Source: Streptomyces xinghaiensis S187
GTDB taxonomy: Bacteria; Actinomycetota; Actinomycetes; Streptomycetales; Streptomycetaceae
Assembly (NCBI RefSeq): GCF_000220705.2
Contig: NZ_CP023202.1
Coordinates: forward strand, 2,604,001-2,668,000
Length of the DNA stretch: 64,000 nt
Direction of reading: 5' to 3'
Shown here in pieces: positions 42,428 to 52,296 of this stretch; position 1 is the first letter of the stretch; every line of letters begins with the position of its first letter. The notes under the pieces were generated by a model. That model was given only the letters and a program-made list of their open reading frames with translations. It had not been told where the DNA came from and searched no databases. The position numbers and the translations under genes are program-made.

Positions 42428-42946
42428 TCAGGCCGCGGCGTCCGGGGTGCAGGCGGCCGCCACGGCCAGGCTGTCCTCGTAGACGTGATGCCGGGTGATC
42501 AGACCGTCCTCGACGGTCAGACGGAGGGCGAAGCGGCTCCTGAAGGTCTTGCCGGTGGCGGCGACCGTCCCGCCGAGTTCCCCCGTGACCACGGCCTCGG
42601 CGCCGTCGACGACGATCGCGCCGACCGTCGCCCACCCGTCCCCGCTCACGGTGTGCGCGGCCAGATCGGCCCAGTGCCCGGCGACACCGGCACGGGTCGG
42701 GCGCGGCTTGATCCACGGGACCACCGGGTTCCCGGCGACCATCCAGTCGACCTCCTCGGCGTAGAGGTCCGCGATACGGTCCGGATCGCGCTCCGTCACG
42801 CGCCGCAGGAACTCCCGCACGGTCTGCCGGGTGACCGCCTCCCCGGTCTCCTTCCCGATCCCCTCCCCGGAGCGGCCGACGGGGCCGGAGCCTCCGGACA
42901 CCTTCCTGCCCCCGGACGCGCCGGAGGGGTTCAACATGCCGGTCAT
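42428..42946 (-). CDS. SnoaL-like / NTF2-fold protein
   Basis: 172 residues from ATG 42946 (AAAGG upstream); the first ~40 residues are disordered. The fold starts at V-R-E-F-L-R-R-V-T-E-R-D-P-D-R-I-A-D-L-Y-A-E-E-V-D-W, typical of SnoaL-like proteins, and ends with L-T-V-E-D-G-L-I-T-R-H-H-V-Y-E-D-S. These can be cyclases, isomerases or binding proteins; no specific substrate is implied. Likely cotranscribed with the DUF1330 gene. Confidence 0.85.
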   Translation of the reverse strand: MTGMLNPSGASGGRKVSGGSGPVGRSGEGIGKETGEAVTRQTVREFLRRVTERDPDRIADLYAEEVDWMVAGNPVVPWIKPRPTRAGVAGHWADLAAHTVSGDGWATVGAIVVDGAEAVVTGELGGTVAATGKTFRSRFALRLTVEDGLITRHHVYEDSLAVAAACTPDAAA

Positions 42947-43166
42947 GGCGGGCCTTTCACTGGGCGTGCGGGATTCCGTCCTCCCGTGCACGATCCTGGC
43001 GCCGGGCCCCGGCGGGGTCGATTACCTCCCGGGTCATGCGCGGACGCCGGCGGAGAAGCGAACGCAGGAGCGGAAAGAAGAAACGTCCATGCGACATACC
43101 ACCCACTTGGCTCAACGAGGGACGTCCGGAGGGTTACCCGATCATCCGTAGGGGCGTTGTCGCGTC

Positions 43167-44165
43167 ATGGAGCCGCGGCAGTGGTGGGAACGGAACACGG
43201 TGTTGGCAGAAGCGTTCTGTCGGAGTGATGAACAGGTGCGCTCGGCGCAGGCGACTCTGGACGAGGCCCAGGTGCACAGGTCGCGCCTGCTGGCGGCGTT
43301 CGCGGTCACGGTCGGCAGCGACGGCGCGGTGGCCGGCGTGCTGGGGCTGAACGAACGCGAAGTGCGCGTCGCGCGGCGGACGGTGGGCAAGGAGGACGCC
43401 CGCGGGGTGGCGGACCAGCTGCTGGCCGCCGCGGCGGTGGCGCCGGAGGACGGACAGGCGGAGGCGGTGACGGCACCGGAGGCCGTCACCGCACAACCCA
43501 TGGGAACGGCCGGAATGCCGGGAGCCGCCGGGGCGGCCGGGGTACCGGGGGCGGCGCACGAGGCGGGCGGGACGGCGCACGATGCGTACGCGGACCCGAT
43601 GGCGTACCAGTACTACGCCCCCGCCCAACCCCCCACGCAGTACCAGCAGACCCAGCACCAGCAGCAGTACACCTACTACCAGCACTACCAGCCACACCAG
43701 ACGCCGGTCCCGCAGCAGACCCAGCACCAGCCGCCGCCTGTCCCGCAGCAACCCCAGCCGCAGGCGCAGGCACAGTCCCAGCAGCAGCTCCGCGAACCGC
43801 GCTGGTCCGGCGCCATGGACGCGCTGCTCGTCGGCAGCTGGCAGACCGGGGTCGATCTCCAGGTCCTGGCGGCCGAGTTCGGCCTCGATCTGGCCCGGCT
43901 GATCTCCCGGGCGCAGCAGTTGTCGGCCGAGGGACGGCTCTCACCGCCCTGGGCGGGCAGCGGCCCGGGCGGGGAGGCCCGGTCCGGACGGCACCGCCGC
44001 AGCAGCACGGACATCGACGACGCCTACGACTTCTACGACTCCTACGGCCACCCCGTCTACCCGGGTGGCTGGGAGGTCCCGTCCACCGTGCCCGACGACA
44101 TGCTCGCCGGGGTGGGCCGGCAGAGCGGTCTGCCGCAGTACACGTACAGCACCACCGTGCCGTAG
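43167..44165 (+). CDS. Gln/Pro-rich protein of unknown function
   Basis: 332 residues. The N-terminal ~85 residues are helical and resemble a helix-turn-helix region (L-L-A-A-F-A-V-T-V-G-S-D-G-A-V-A-G-V-L-G-L-N-E-R-E-V). Residues ~145-210 are a Gln/Pro/Tyr-rich low-complexity tract (Y-Y-Q-H-Y-Q, P-V-P-Q-Q). After it a second short helical unit (G-V-D-L-Q-V-L-A-A-E-F-G-L-D-L-A-R-L) resembles the first. It may be a DNA- or partner-binding protein with a prion-like linker. A strong terminator follows. Confidence 0.6.
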   Translation: MEPRQWWERNTVLAEAFCRSDEQVRSAQATLDEAQVHRSRLLAAFAVTVGSDGAVAGVLGLNEREVRVARRTVGKEDARGVADQLLAAAAVAPEDGQAEAVTAPEAVTAQPMGTAGMPGAAGAAGVPGAAHEAGGTAHDAYADPMAYQYYAPAQPPTQYQQTQHQQQYTYYQHYQPHQTPVPQQTQHQPPPVPQQPQPQAQAQSQQQLREPRWSGAMDALLVGSWQTGVDLQVLAAEFGLDLARLISRAQQLSAEGRLSPPWAGSGPGGEARSGRHRRSSTDIDDAYDFYDSYGHPVYPGGWEVPSTVPDDMLAGVGRQSGLPQYTYSTTVP

Positions 44166-44207
44166 CGGCACGGTGCGGTACGGCGGGCGGCGGGTCCCCA
44201 CCGCCCG

Positions 44208-44246
44208 CGATCAGCCCCCGCCCGGGTGCCCGGCGGGGGCTGATCG
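44208..44246 (+). terminator. Terminator after the Gln-rich gene
   Basis: 15-bp perfect stem (44208-44222 with 44232-44246), 9-nt loop, followed by AATT. Confidence 0.85.
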
Positions 44247-44313
44247 AATTGACGTACCGGCCGGCCGGGTGTGCCCTGGAAGAGCGGGGGCAGCGGGAGA
44301 GAGGAGCCGCGCC

Positions 44314-44706
44314 ATGCAGACCCAGGCGGAGCGCCGCGGCACAGCGGCACACGCCCGGCCCCGCGGGCGGAACATCTGGCGGACACCCGTCGTGACCAGC
44401 GTCGTCTTCGGCTTCTACGCCGGCTTCCTCGACCAGGAGGGCGGTGCCTCCCTCGGGAGGGCCTGGCTGCTCGGCATCCTGGCGGGCGTCGCGCTGCTGG
44501 CGCTGTGGCTGGCCGTCCACAGCGTGCGCACGAAGATGATCCGCGAGGTGCGGTCAGCGGCCTACGGGGCTCTGGCGGGGAGCGCCATCGGCTTCCTGGT
44601 CGGGCTGAGCGGGGCCGCCGTGCTGAAGGCCTCGGCCATCGGGTTCTTCGTCGGCCTCGGGATGATGATCGCGGTGAACTACCGGCTCTACGGCAGGGTC
44701 CGCTGA
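44314..44706 (+). CDS. Small polytopic membrane protein
   Basis: 130 residues from ATG 44314 with GAGAGGAG upstream. A basic N-terminus (R-R-G-T-A-A-H-A-R-P-R-G-R-N) is followed by about four hydrophobic helices (V-V-T-S-V-V-F-G-F-Y-A-G-F-L, L-G-I-L-A-G-V-A-L-L-A-L, A-A-Y-G-A-L-A-G-S-A-I-G-F-L-V-G, A-I-G-F-F-V-G-L-G-M-M-I-A). No family motif is recognised. Converges with the ABC genes. Confidence 0.7.
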   Translation: MQTQAERRGTAAHARPRGRNIWRTPVVTSVVFGFYAGFLDQEGGASLGRAWLLGILAGVALLALWLAVHSVRTKMIREVRSAAYGALAGSAIGFLVGLSGAAVLKASAIGFFVGLGMMIAVNYRLYGRVR

Positions 44707-44784
44707 GACCTGCCCCTCTCCGCCCCTCCTCCTCCGCCCTCGCCGCGCGGGAAGCCCGGGGAGCTCCCGGAAGGCCCGGCAGGC

Positions 44785-45474
<690 letters not shown>

Positions 45475-45618
45475 GTCGCTCCTGGGTGGATGGCGGGGAC
45501 CGCGCGGTGCCGCGCGGGCCGGGGGGAGGCGTGGCCTCCTCGTACGGCTGTACGAGCGGCCCGTCGGGGACGGAACCGGGGCCGCGCGCGGAGGGCCGGG
45601 AAGGCCGGGGGCCGCCGG

Positions 45619-47079
45619 TCAGGCGACGCGGCTGAGCGCGTCGGCCGGGCGCAGCCGGGCGGCGCGCCAGCCGCCGAAGGCTCCGGCGACGAGTCCGCCG
45701 GCGACCGCGAGGCCGACCGCGAGGCCGATGGTGCCGAGGGCGACGGGTGCGGTCAGCGCGATGTCGATGCTCTGCGACGCGGCCGCGCCGCCCCCGCCGC
45801 CCGGTCCGCCGCCGGGCCCCGCGCCCATCCGGCCACCGCCGGACAGCCCGGCCCCGCGCGCGAGTTCGGCGGTGAGGCCGGGGCTGAGCGCGGTGATGAG
45901 GTAGGCGCCACCGAGGCCGAGGGCGATGCCGAGGGCCCCGCCGAGCAGTCCGTTGACGACGGCCTCGCCGACGACCTGCCGGGTCACCCGTCCGCTCTTC
46001 CAGCCCAGCGCCTTGAGGGTGCCGAACTCCCGTACCCGGCGGCTGACGGCCGAGGAGGTCAGCAGCCCGGCCACCAGGAAGGCGGCGGCCAGGACGACGA
46101 CGGACAGCCACTTCCCGACGCTCGAAGCGAGGTCGGCGGCGGTGCTGAGGGAGCCGGAGACGGTGGCGGCCAGGTCCTCGGAGGTGGTGACGGTCGTCCC
46201 GGTCACGTTCTTCTGGATGGCGGCCTTGACCGCGCCGATGGCCTGCGAGTCCTCGGCCCGCACATAGACCGTGGTGATCTCGTCCTCGGAGTCGGACAGG
46301 GTCTGGGCCCGCTCGAGCGGGATGTAGACATCGGCGGCGGCCGAGCCGCTGTCGGCGGTCGCGATGCCGACGATCTCGAACTCCGTGCCCTTGACGGAGA
46401 TCTCGTCGCCGACCGCCAGGTCCTCCCGCTGGGCGTAGGCGTTGTCGACGACGGCGACCCCGGCGTCGGTCTCATCGCTCTCGAAGGTGCGGCCCTCGGT
46501 GAGGGCGGAGGAGGTCAGCGGTCCGAGGGCGGGCTCGGTGACGTCCGTGCCGTAGACGGTGAAGGACTCGATACCGAAGTCGGCGCCCCCGCCGCGGATC
46601 TCGCCGCCGCCCCGGCCGCCGTCGCCGCCGTCTCCGGCGCCCGGGCCCGGCGCCGCGCCGATCTCGCCGCGCTCGAAGCTGCCGCTGATCTTCAGGTTCA
46701 CCAGGCTGAGACCGCCGACGGCGTCGGCGACGCCCTGCTGCCCGGCCACCTTCCCCACGGTGCTCGCGTCGAGCGTCTCGAAGCCCTGCACCATCAGCCG
46801 GTCGTCGCTCTGCTCCTCCCCCTCCTCGCCGGCGTCGAAGCGGAAGCGGGGGCGCTGCGGGGTCTCGCCCTCCTCGGGCTGCTCCTGCGCCTTGGTGACG
46901 GTCATGTCGGTGCCGAGTCCGTACAGGGACTCCAGGACCTGGCCCTGGGCCTGTTTCATCCCCGCGGAGACGGAGGTGACGACGATGACGAGGGCGATGC
47001 CCAGGGCGAGGCCGGAGGCGACGACGAGCGCCGCTTTTCTGCGGCGGCGCAGTTCGCGCCGGAGGTAGGTGAGGAACAT
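45619..47079 (-). CDS. ABC exporter permease (FtsX/MacB type)
   Basis: 486 residues: one N-terminal membrane helix (~18-38), a large extracytoplasmic domain (~40-350) and three C-terminal helices (~365-480) with T-L-K-A-L-G-W-K-S-G-R-V, the FtsX cytoplasmic turn. Two low-complexity inserts stand out: a Gly/Asp-rich loop near 145-165 and a Gly/Pro-rich loop near 425-445 in the last periplasmic segment. The first gene of its operon; the ATPase gene follows. Confidence 0.9.
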   Translation of the reverse strand: MFLTYLRRELRRRRKAALVVASGLALGIALVIVVTSVSAGMKQAQGQVLESLYGLGTDMTVTKAQEQPEEGETPQRPRFRFDAGEEGEEQSDDRLMVQGFETLDASTVGKVAGQQGVADAVGGLSLVNLKISGSFERGEIGAAPGPGAGDGGDGGRGGGEIRGGGADFGIESFTVYGTDVTEPALGPLTSSALTEGRTFESDETDAGVAVVDNAYAQREDLAVGDEISVKGTEFEIVGIATADSGSAAADVYIPLERAQTLSDSEDEITTVYVRAEDSQAIGAVKAAIQKNVTGTTVTTSEDLAATVSGSLSTAADLASSVGKWLSVVVLAAAFLVAGLLTSSAVSRRVREFGTLKALGWKSGRVTRQVVGEAVVNGLLGGALGIALGLGGAYLITALSPGLTAELARGAGLSGGGRMGAGPGGGPGGGGGAAASQSIDIALTAPVALGTIGLAVGLAVAGGLVAGAFGGWRAARLRPADALSRVA

Positions 47080-47186
47080 GCGGGCGACGGTAGGCAGCCG
47101 CGGTGAGGGACGGCTGAGCCCCCGATGAGAGCGGGGTGAGAAACGGCACCGGCCGGCGACGCGGTGGAGGGTGGCGGACGGGCGCC

Positions 47187-47220
47187 GGGCGGTGGCCGAC
47201 GGTCCTGTCGGCCACCGCCC
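47187..47220 (-). terminator. Terminator after the L,D-transpeptidase gene
   Basis: Perfect 14-bp stem (47187-47200 with 47207-47220) and a 6-nt loop, about 75 bp after the transpeptidase stop and before the ABC permease promoter region. Confidence 0.8.
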
Positions 47221-47295
47221 GGCGGTGGTGCGTCGCGCTCCGCGCGCGGGGTGTGCGGGTCCGGATCGCTCCGGTGCGGACTCGCTCGGTGCGGG

Positions 47296-48576
47296 TCAGA
47301 TCGCGCTACCGGCGACCCACTCGTTCCAGTCCATGTTCCAGCCGTTGAGGCCGTTGTCCGGGGCGATCTCCTTGTCGGGGGAGTTCTTCACGGTCACGAC
47401 ATCGCCGATGAGCGACTGGTTGTAGAACCAGGCGCCGTCCTGGCCGGGGTCGTCCGCGCCCTTGACGTCGTTCAGACCGACGCAGCCGTGGCTGGTGTTG
47501 GCCTGGCCGAAGATGGAGTCGGCGCCCCAGTAGTTGCCGTGGATGAAGGTGCCGGAGGTGGAGAGCCGCATGGCGTGCGGCACGTCCTTGATGTCGTACT
47601 CACCCTTGCCGTCGTCGTCCGTGAACCCGACGGTGGCACCGTTCATCCGGGTCTCCTTGAACTTCTCGGAGATCACCATCTGACCGTTGTAGGTCGGGTT
47701 CTCGGAGCTGCCCGCGGAGATCTTGAAGTTCTTGATCTCCTTGCCGTCCCGCACCACCGACATGGTCTTGCTCTTGACGTCGACGGTGGAGACCTGGCTG
47801 CGGCCGATCTTGAAGCTGAACGACTTGTCCTGGACGCCCTTCACTCCCGGCGATCCCTCGACACCGTCGAGGCCGAGCTTGACGGTCACCGTGGAGCCGG
47901 CTTTCCAGTACTCCTTGGGCCGGAAGTCGAGCCGCTGGGTGCCGAACCAGTGTCCGACGACCTCCTGGCCGCTGGTGGTGTTGACCTCGATCGCCGACTG
48001 CACGGCCTTCTTGTTCTGGATGCTCTTGTCGAAGTTGATCGACACGGGCATCCCGACGCCCACGGTGGAGTCGGCCTCGGGGGTGTAGTAGCCCAGGAAG
48101 CTGTTGTCCGGCGAGACGGTGGTGAAGGTGGAGTGCTCGGTGGCCTTGCGGCCCTCCGAGTCCTCGGCGGTGGCGGTGATCTTGTACTTGGTCGAACGCT
48201 CCAGCGAGCCGTCCGGCTTCCAGCTCTTGCCGTCGCCGGCCAGGGTTCCGGGGATCTCCGCGCCGGAGGCGACAGCCGTCATCGACACCGCGGAGAGCTT
48301 GCCCTTGGTGACGGTGACCCGGACGTCGTTGTTGATGCCCGCGTTGTCGGTGCCGTCCTTGGGGCTGATCTTTATTCGTGCGTCCGAGGCGTCCTTGGCA
48401 GCCGCCCGGTCGACCTGCGACTGCTTTCCGCTGTCACCGCTGTCCCCGCCCTTGCCGTCGGAGTCAGCACCGCCGCCACCTCCGCAGGCGGTGAGCGTCA
48501 GCACGCCGCTGAGCAGCGCGGCGGCGGCGACGACCGCTTTCCGCCGCTTACCTGTCGTCATCACACGCTTCTCCAT
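47296..48576 (-). CDS. L,D-transpeptidase lipoprotein
   Basis: 426 residues from ATG 48576. Lipobox L-T-A-C with Cys31, an acidic Gly/Ser linker, two Ig-like domains (~65-255), and a YkuD catalytic domain (~258-385) with H346 in F-I-H-G-N-Y-W and catalytic Cys365 in S-H-G-C-V. It forms 3-3 crosslinks in peptidoglycan and can replace penicillin-sensitive transpeptidases. It acts outside the membrane. The Ig-Ig-YkuD layout matches mycobacterial LdtMt2-like enzymes. Confidence 0.95.
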   Translation of the reverse strand: MEKRVMTTGKRRKAVVAAAALLSGVLTLTACGGGGGADSDGKGGDSGDSGKQSQVDRAAAKDASDARIKISPKDGTDNAGINNDVRVTVTKGKLSAVSMTAVASGAEIPGTLAGDGKSWKPDGSLERSTKYKITATAEDSEGRKATEHSTFTTVSPDNSFLGYYTPEADSTVGVGMPVSINFDKSIQNKKAVQSAIEVNTTSGQEVVGHWFGTQRLDFRPKEYWKAGSTVTVKLGLDGVEGSPGVKGVQDKSFSFKIGRSQVSTVDVKSKTMSVVRDGKEIKNFKISAGSSENPTYNGQMVISEKFKETRMNGATVGFTDDDGKGEYDIKDVPHAMRLSTSGTFIHGNYWGADSIFGQANTSHGCVGLNDVKGADDPGQDGAWFYNQSLIGDVVTVKNSPDKEIAPDNGLNGWNMDWNEWVAGSAI

Positions 48577-49042
48577 TGCTACTGTCCCCGGGTCGCGGGC
48601 CGGAAGCCGCAAGCGAGTCTTCCGGCCAGTGCTCAGTAAGAACACCCGGACCCGTCGACCCGTTCCACGGGTCTCGGAAGTGTGGCGCACGCCACGTGCG
48701 TACCCGATCCGGACACGGCCCTCCGAAGAGTGACCGGTTGTCCCGCGCCGTTCCTCACCCCTTCGTGTCTTCAGGCGCCTGCCGTGTGGGGCGCCTGCCC
48801 GCATCCGCGGGTTCGATCCCTGCCCGGGACGGCTTGCTTCCGCGGTTCCCGGCCCAGGTCCCCGGCCCCCGCGGCGGCCGGACATCCCCAACTGCCGCGA
48901 AATACACCAGGACCGGACGATCCGCGGCAGGCGGGACACTGGCGAGGGTACCGCTCGCCCTCCGGACTTTCCCATGACCCGTGACCTTCACTACTATCGG
49001 ACCCGGCCGTTCAACCAACCTGCACCGCAAGGGGTCCATGAC
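48577..49042. other. Promoter gap between transpeptidase and LAxTG gene
   Basis: 466 bp of divergent upstream DNA. A tRNA T-arm-like hairpin at 48807-48823 is present without a D-arm or anticodon arm. Otherwise I see nothing beyond presumed promoters for both genes. Confidence 0.4.
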
Positions 49043-49384
49043 GTGTCCGCACGCCGACCACTGCTGACCGCCTCCGCCGCGGGGGCCATGCTGCTCGCCC
49101 TGTGGTTCGTGCCGTCCGCGAACGCGACCGTCGAAGAGGGCAGAGCTCCGGCCGCGGAACAGGCCGGGGACCGCACGCAGGGCCAGTCGCCGGCCGAGGA
49201 GGCGGATCCCGCCGCGGACTCCGGCCCCTCCGCGGGAGAGACGGTCACGGACGCCGAGGAACTCGCGCTGGCCGACACCGGCAGCGTCGACACCACCCCG
49301 TACCTGCTGGGCGGCACCCTGTTCCTGGGCCTCGGCGCCGCGCTGGTCTCCTCCGCCGGACGCCGCTCGCGCACCCTCTTCTGA
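49043..49384 (+). CDS. Small LAxTG-anchored surface protein
   Basis: 113 residues from GTG 49043 (AAGGGG upstream). A signal peptide ends near A-N-A, a disordered acidic middle follows, then L-A-D-T-G at 76-80, a transmembrane helix (~86-104) and the basic tail R-R-S-R. This is a sortase sorting signal of the LAxTG type handled by class E sortases in Streptomyces. The mature protein would be only ~50 residues, so it may be a small surface factor; no sortase gene is in the window. Confidence 0.75.
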   Translation: MSARRPLLTASAAGAMLLALWFVPSANATVEEGRAPAAEQAGDRTQGQSPAEEADPAADSGPSAGETVTDAEELALADTGSVDTTPYLLGGTLFLGLGAALVSSAGRRSRTLF

Positions 49385-49489
49385 AGTCGTCCGGGCACGG
49401 GCACCGGCCCCGGCCGGCCGGACGTCCCCGCCGCGTTCCGCGCCGAACGGACGCCCGGACGACCGCATTTCCCGCTGACCGCACGCTCC

Positions 49490-49522
49490 GCCCGCCCGGG
49501 ACCGAGGGCTCCCCGGGCGGGC
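49490..49522. terminator. Terminator between LAxTG gene and hutH
   Basis: 11-bp perfect stem (49490-49500 with 49512-49522), 11-nt loop, in the convergent gap; followed by a CTCTTC stretch on the plus strand. Confidence 0.7.
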
Positions 49523-49565
49523 TCTTCGCGTCTCGCCGTCTCCGCGTCCGGATGCGACCGGGCTG

Positions 49566-51128
49566 TCAGGCCAGCGGTCCGGTGACCGTCTCCGCCGCCG
49601 CGACCAGAGCCCCGGAGGCCACGAAGGCGTCCGCCGCGGCCAGGTCGGGGGCGAGGAAGCGGTCGCCGCCCGGGCCCGCGACGCCGGCCGCGCGCACCGC
49701 CTCCAGGACGGCGCGGGTGGCGGGGGCCGGGGCGAGCCCTTCGCGCAGTTCGAGGGCGCGGGTGGCGGCCACCAGTTCCACGGCGATGACCCGGTTCACG
49801 TTGCCGAGCGCCGTGCGCAGTTTGCGCGCCGCGGACCAGCCCATCGAGACATGGTCCTCCTGCATCGCGGAGGAGGGGATCGAGTCGGCCGAGGCCGGGA
49901 CCGCCAGCCGCTTCAGCTCACCGACCAGCGCCGCCTGCGTGTACTGGGCGATCATCAGCCCGGAATCGACTCCCGGGTCCCCTGCGAGGAAGGCCGGCAG
50001 CCCGTAGGAGCGGTTCTTGTCGAGCAGCCGGTCCGTGCGGCGCTCGGCGATGGACGCCAGGTCGGCGGCGGCCACGGCCAGGAAGTCCAGGACGTACGCG
50101 ACGGGCGCGCCGTGGAAGTTGCCGTTGGACTCGACCCGTCCGTCGGGCAGCACGACGGGGTTGTCCACGGCGGCGGCGAGTTCCCGGCCGGCGACGAGGC
50201 GGGCGTGCGCGAGGGTGTCACGGCCCGCGCCGGCCACCTGCGGCGCGCAGCGCACCGAGTAGGCGTCCTGGACGCGAGGGGCGGCCTGAAGGCCGTCGTA
50301 GCCGGTCTGGTGGTGGCCGGTGAGCCCGGAGCCGGCGAGCATCCGCAGCATGTTGTCCGCGCTGGCGGCCTGGCCCGGGTGCGGCCGGACGGCGTGCAGT
50401 TCGGGGGCGAGGACCCGGTCGGTGCCGAGCAGCGCCTCCAGGGAGAGGGCGGCGGTGATGTCGGCGGAGGTGAGGAGGCGGGCGAGGTCGGCGTTGGCCA
50501 TGACGAGCATGCCGAGCATCCCGTCGGTGCCGTTGAGGAGGGCCAGGCCCTCCTTCTCGCGCAGGTCGAGCGGGGTGATGCCGTGCTCGGCGAGCAGGTC
50601 GGCGGCCGGGCGCACGGTGCCGTCGGGCCCCTCCGCCTCGCCTTCGCCCAGGAGGGTCAGGGCGCAGTGGGAGAGCGGTGCCAGGTCGCCGGAACAGCCG
50701 AGGGATCCGTACTCGTGGACGACCGGGGTGATGCCGGCGTTGAGCAGGGCGGCCATCGTCTCGGCGACGAGCGGCCGCACCCCCGTGTGCCCCGAGGCGA
50801 GGGTCTTGAGCCGGAGGAACATCAGGGCGCGGACGACCTCGCGCTCCACGCGGGGGCCCATGCCCGCGGCGTGCGAGCGGACGATGTTCCGCTGGAGGCG
50901 GCCGCGCAGCTCGGGGCCGATGTGGCGGACGGCGAGGGCGCCGAAGCCGGTGGAGACGCCGTAGACGGGCTCCGGGCGGGCGGCGAGGGCGTCGACGACC
51001 CGCCGGGAGGCGGCGAGCGCGTCGAGGGCTCCGGCGGACAGCTCGACCCGGGCCCCGCCGCGGGCCACGGCGATCACGTCGTCCGCGCTCACGCCGGACG
51101 TTCCCAGCACCACGGTGTGCATATTCAT
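49566..51128 (-). CDS. hutH: Histidine ammonia-lyase
   Basis: 520 residues from ATG 51128 (ATG 51122 and 51155 are alternatives). It has Y-G-V-S-T-G-F-G near the N-terminus and the MIO-forming segment G-S-L-G-C-S-G-D-L-A-P-L-S-H, with Cys145-Ser146-Gly147 where most bacterial enzymes have Ala-Ser-Gly; I recall the Cys form from Streptomyces. F-H-G-A-P, the Q-E-D-H-V motif (M-Q-E-D-H-V-S-M) and R-K-L-R-T are present. It deaminates histidine to urocanate, the first step of histidine use. It is alone, away from other hut genes, and divergent from the enoyl-CoA hydratase. Confidence 0.95.
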   Translation of the reverse strand: MNMHTVVLGTSGVSADDVIAVARGGARVELSAGALDALAASRRVVDALAARPEPVYGVSTGFGALAVRHIGPELRGRLQRNIVRSHAAGMGPRVEREVVRALMFLRLKTLASGHTGVRPLVAETMAALLNAGITPVVHEYGSLGCSGDLAPLSHCALTLLGEGEAEGPDGTVRPAADLLAEHGITPLDLREKEGLALLNGTDGMLGMLVMANADLARLLTSADITAALSLEALLGTDRVLAPELHAVRPHPGQAASADNMLRMLAGSGLTGHHQTGYDGLQAAPRVQDAYSVRCAPQVAGAGRDTLAHARLVAGRELAAAVDNPVVLPDGRVESNGNFHGAPVAYVLDFLAVAAADLASIAERRTDRLLDKNRSYGLPAFLAGDPGVDSGLMIAQYTQAALVGELKRLAVPASADSIPSSAMQEDHVSMGWSAARKLRTALGNVNRVIAVELVAATRALELREGLAPAPATRAVLEAVRAAGVAGPGGDRFLAPDLAAADAFVASGALVAAAETVTGPLA

Positions 51129-51258
51129 ATTCAGGCACCCTAAGTTCTGAATCATGTTCTGTCACGACGCGGGCCGTGCGGCCGTCGGCACTGCCGTCGG
51201 GCACCGCCGTCGGGAACTGCCCCTGGCCCGGCCGCCCCGCGCCTGACATGATCGGATG

Positions 51259-51268
51259 AACGATCGTT
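51259..51268. promoter_or_regulatory. AACGATCGTT palindrome between hutH and hydratase genes
   Basis: Perfect 10-bp palindrome, 48 bp before the hydratase start and 131 bp before hutH. Such sites suit TetR-type repressors of acyl-CoA genes. No such repressor is adjacent, so the call rests on symmetry only. Confidence 0.35.
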
Positions 51269-51315
51269 AACACGGTGCACGACTCACGATGCACGACCGA
51301 GGACAGGAGGCGGCG

Positions 51316-52125
51316 ATGGGCGGCGCGGCGGACGAGGTGCGGTACGGCGAGTGGATCGCCGTCCGGCGGCACGGCACCCATGTGGCGGAGCTCGTCCTGG
51401 ACCGCCCCCGGGCCATGAACGCCGTCTCCACCGAGCTGGCCCGCCGCCTCACCCAGGCCTGCGACGCCCTCACCGGCGACCCCTCGGCGCGGGTCGTGGT
51501 GCTGACCTCCAGCCACGAACGGGCCTTCTGCGTCGGCGCCGACCTCAAGGAGCGCAACTCCTTCACGGACGCCGAACTGCTGCGCCAGAGACCGGTCAAC
51601 CGGGCCGCCTACACCGGTGTCCTGGAACTGCCGATGCCGACGATCGCCGCCGTGCACGGGTTCGCGCTCGGCGGCGGCTTCGAGATCGCCCTTTCCTGCG
51701 ATCTGATCGTCGCCGACCCCACGGCCGTGGTCGGGCTCCCCGAGGTGTCCGTCGGCGTGATCCCGGGCGGCGGCGGCACCCAGCTGCTGCCCCGCCGGGT
51801 CGGTGCCGCGCGAGCCGCCGAGCTGATCTTCACCGGGCGCCGGGTGGCCGCCGCCGAGGCGCTCTCCCTCGGCCTGGTCGACCAGCTCGCGGACGCGGGC
51901 CGGGACCGCGAGGAGGCCCTCGCCCTCGCCACCCGCATCGCCGCCAACTCCCCGGTCGGCCTGCGCGCGGCCAAGCGCGCCCTCCGGCTGGGACACGGGC
52001 TGGACCTGCGCGCCGGGCTGGAGGTGGAGGACGGCGCCTGGCGGGCGGTCGCCTTCTCCGGGGACCGCGCGGAGGGCGTCGCGGCCTTCAACGAGAAGCG
52101 GGCGCCGGACTGGCCCGGGGAGTGA
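51316..52125 (+). CDS. Enoyl-CoA hydratase/isomerase family protein
   Basis: 269 residues from ATG 51316 (AGGAGG eight bases upstream). Crotonase fold: L-D-R-P-R-A-M-N-A, oxyanion-hole A-F-C-V-G-A-D-L-K and H-G-F-A-L-G-G-G-F-E-I-A-L-S-C-D, catalytic-type Glu in G-L-P-E-V-S-V-G-V-I-P-G-G-G-G-T-Q. It hydrates 2-enoyl-CoA in beta-oxidation or a related path. Stands alone; may feed acyl-CoAs to the carboxylase genes further on. Confidence 0.92.
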   Translation: MGGAADEVRYGEWIAVRRHGTHVAELVLDRPRAMNAVSTELARRLTQACDALTGDPSARVVVLTSSHERAFCVGADLKERNSFTDAELLRQRPVNRAAYTGVLELPMPTIAAVHGFALGGGFEIALSCDLIVADPTAVVGLPEVSVGVIPGGGGTQLLPRRVGAARAAELIFTGRRVAAAEALSLGLVDQLADAGRDREEALALATRIAANSPVGLRAAKRALRLGHGLDLRAGLEVEDGAWRAVAFSGDRAEGVAAFNEKRAPDWPGE

Positions 52126-52296
52126 ACCGGGACGGCCGGAAGGGCACGGGCACCGGCCGCGGGGCCGTCGGCGGCGGAGCGGCGTCGGCCGGGTCTCGGA
52201 CCGGAGAAGAAGCCCTCCCCAGGAGGGCGCTCACCGGGAAATGTTCCTAGTCTGGGGTGAAGGATGTGCCCACAGTGACGGAACACGAGGTGCCGG

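Noticed and set aside
41991..42946. Polyketide tailoring genes (SnoaL-like and DUF1330)
   Set aside because: No biosynthetic core genes nearby; both families are widespread outside clusters.
48807..48823. tRNA T-arm-like hairpin with a TTCGATC loop
   Set aside because: A 5-bp stem and T-loop are there, but no D-arm or anticodon arm fits upstream and the acceptor pairing is imperfect; probably chance or an old att fragment.
49566..51128. HutH Cys-Ser-Gly in place of Ala-Ser-Gly as a novelty
   Set aside because: I recall the Cys form from Streptomyces HutH, so it is probably normal for the genus.
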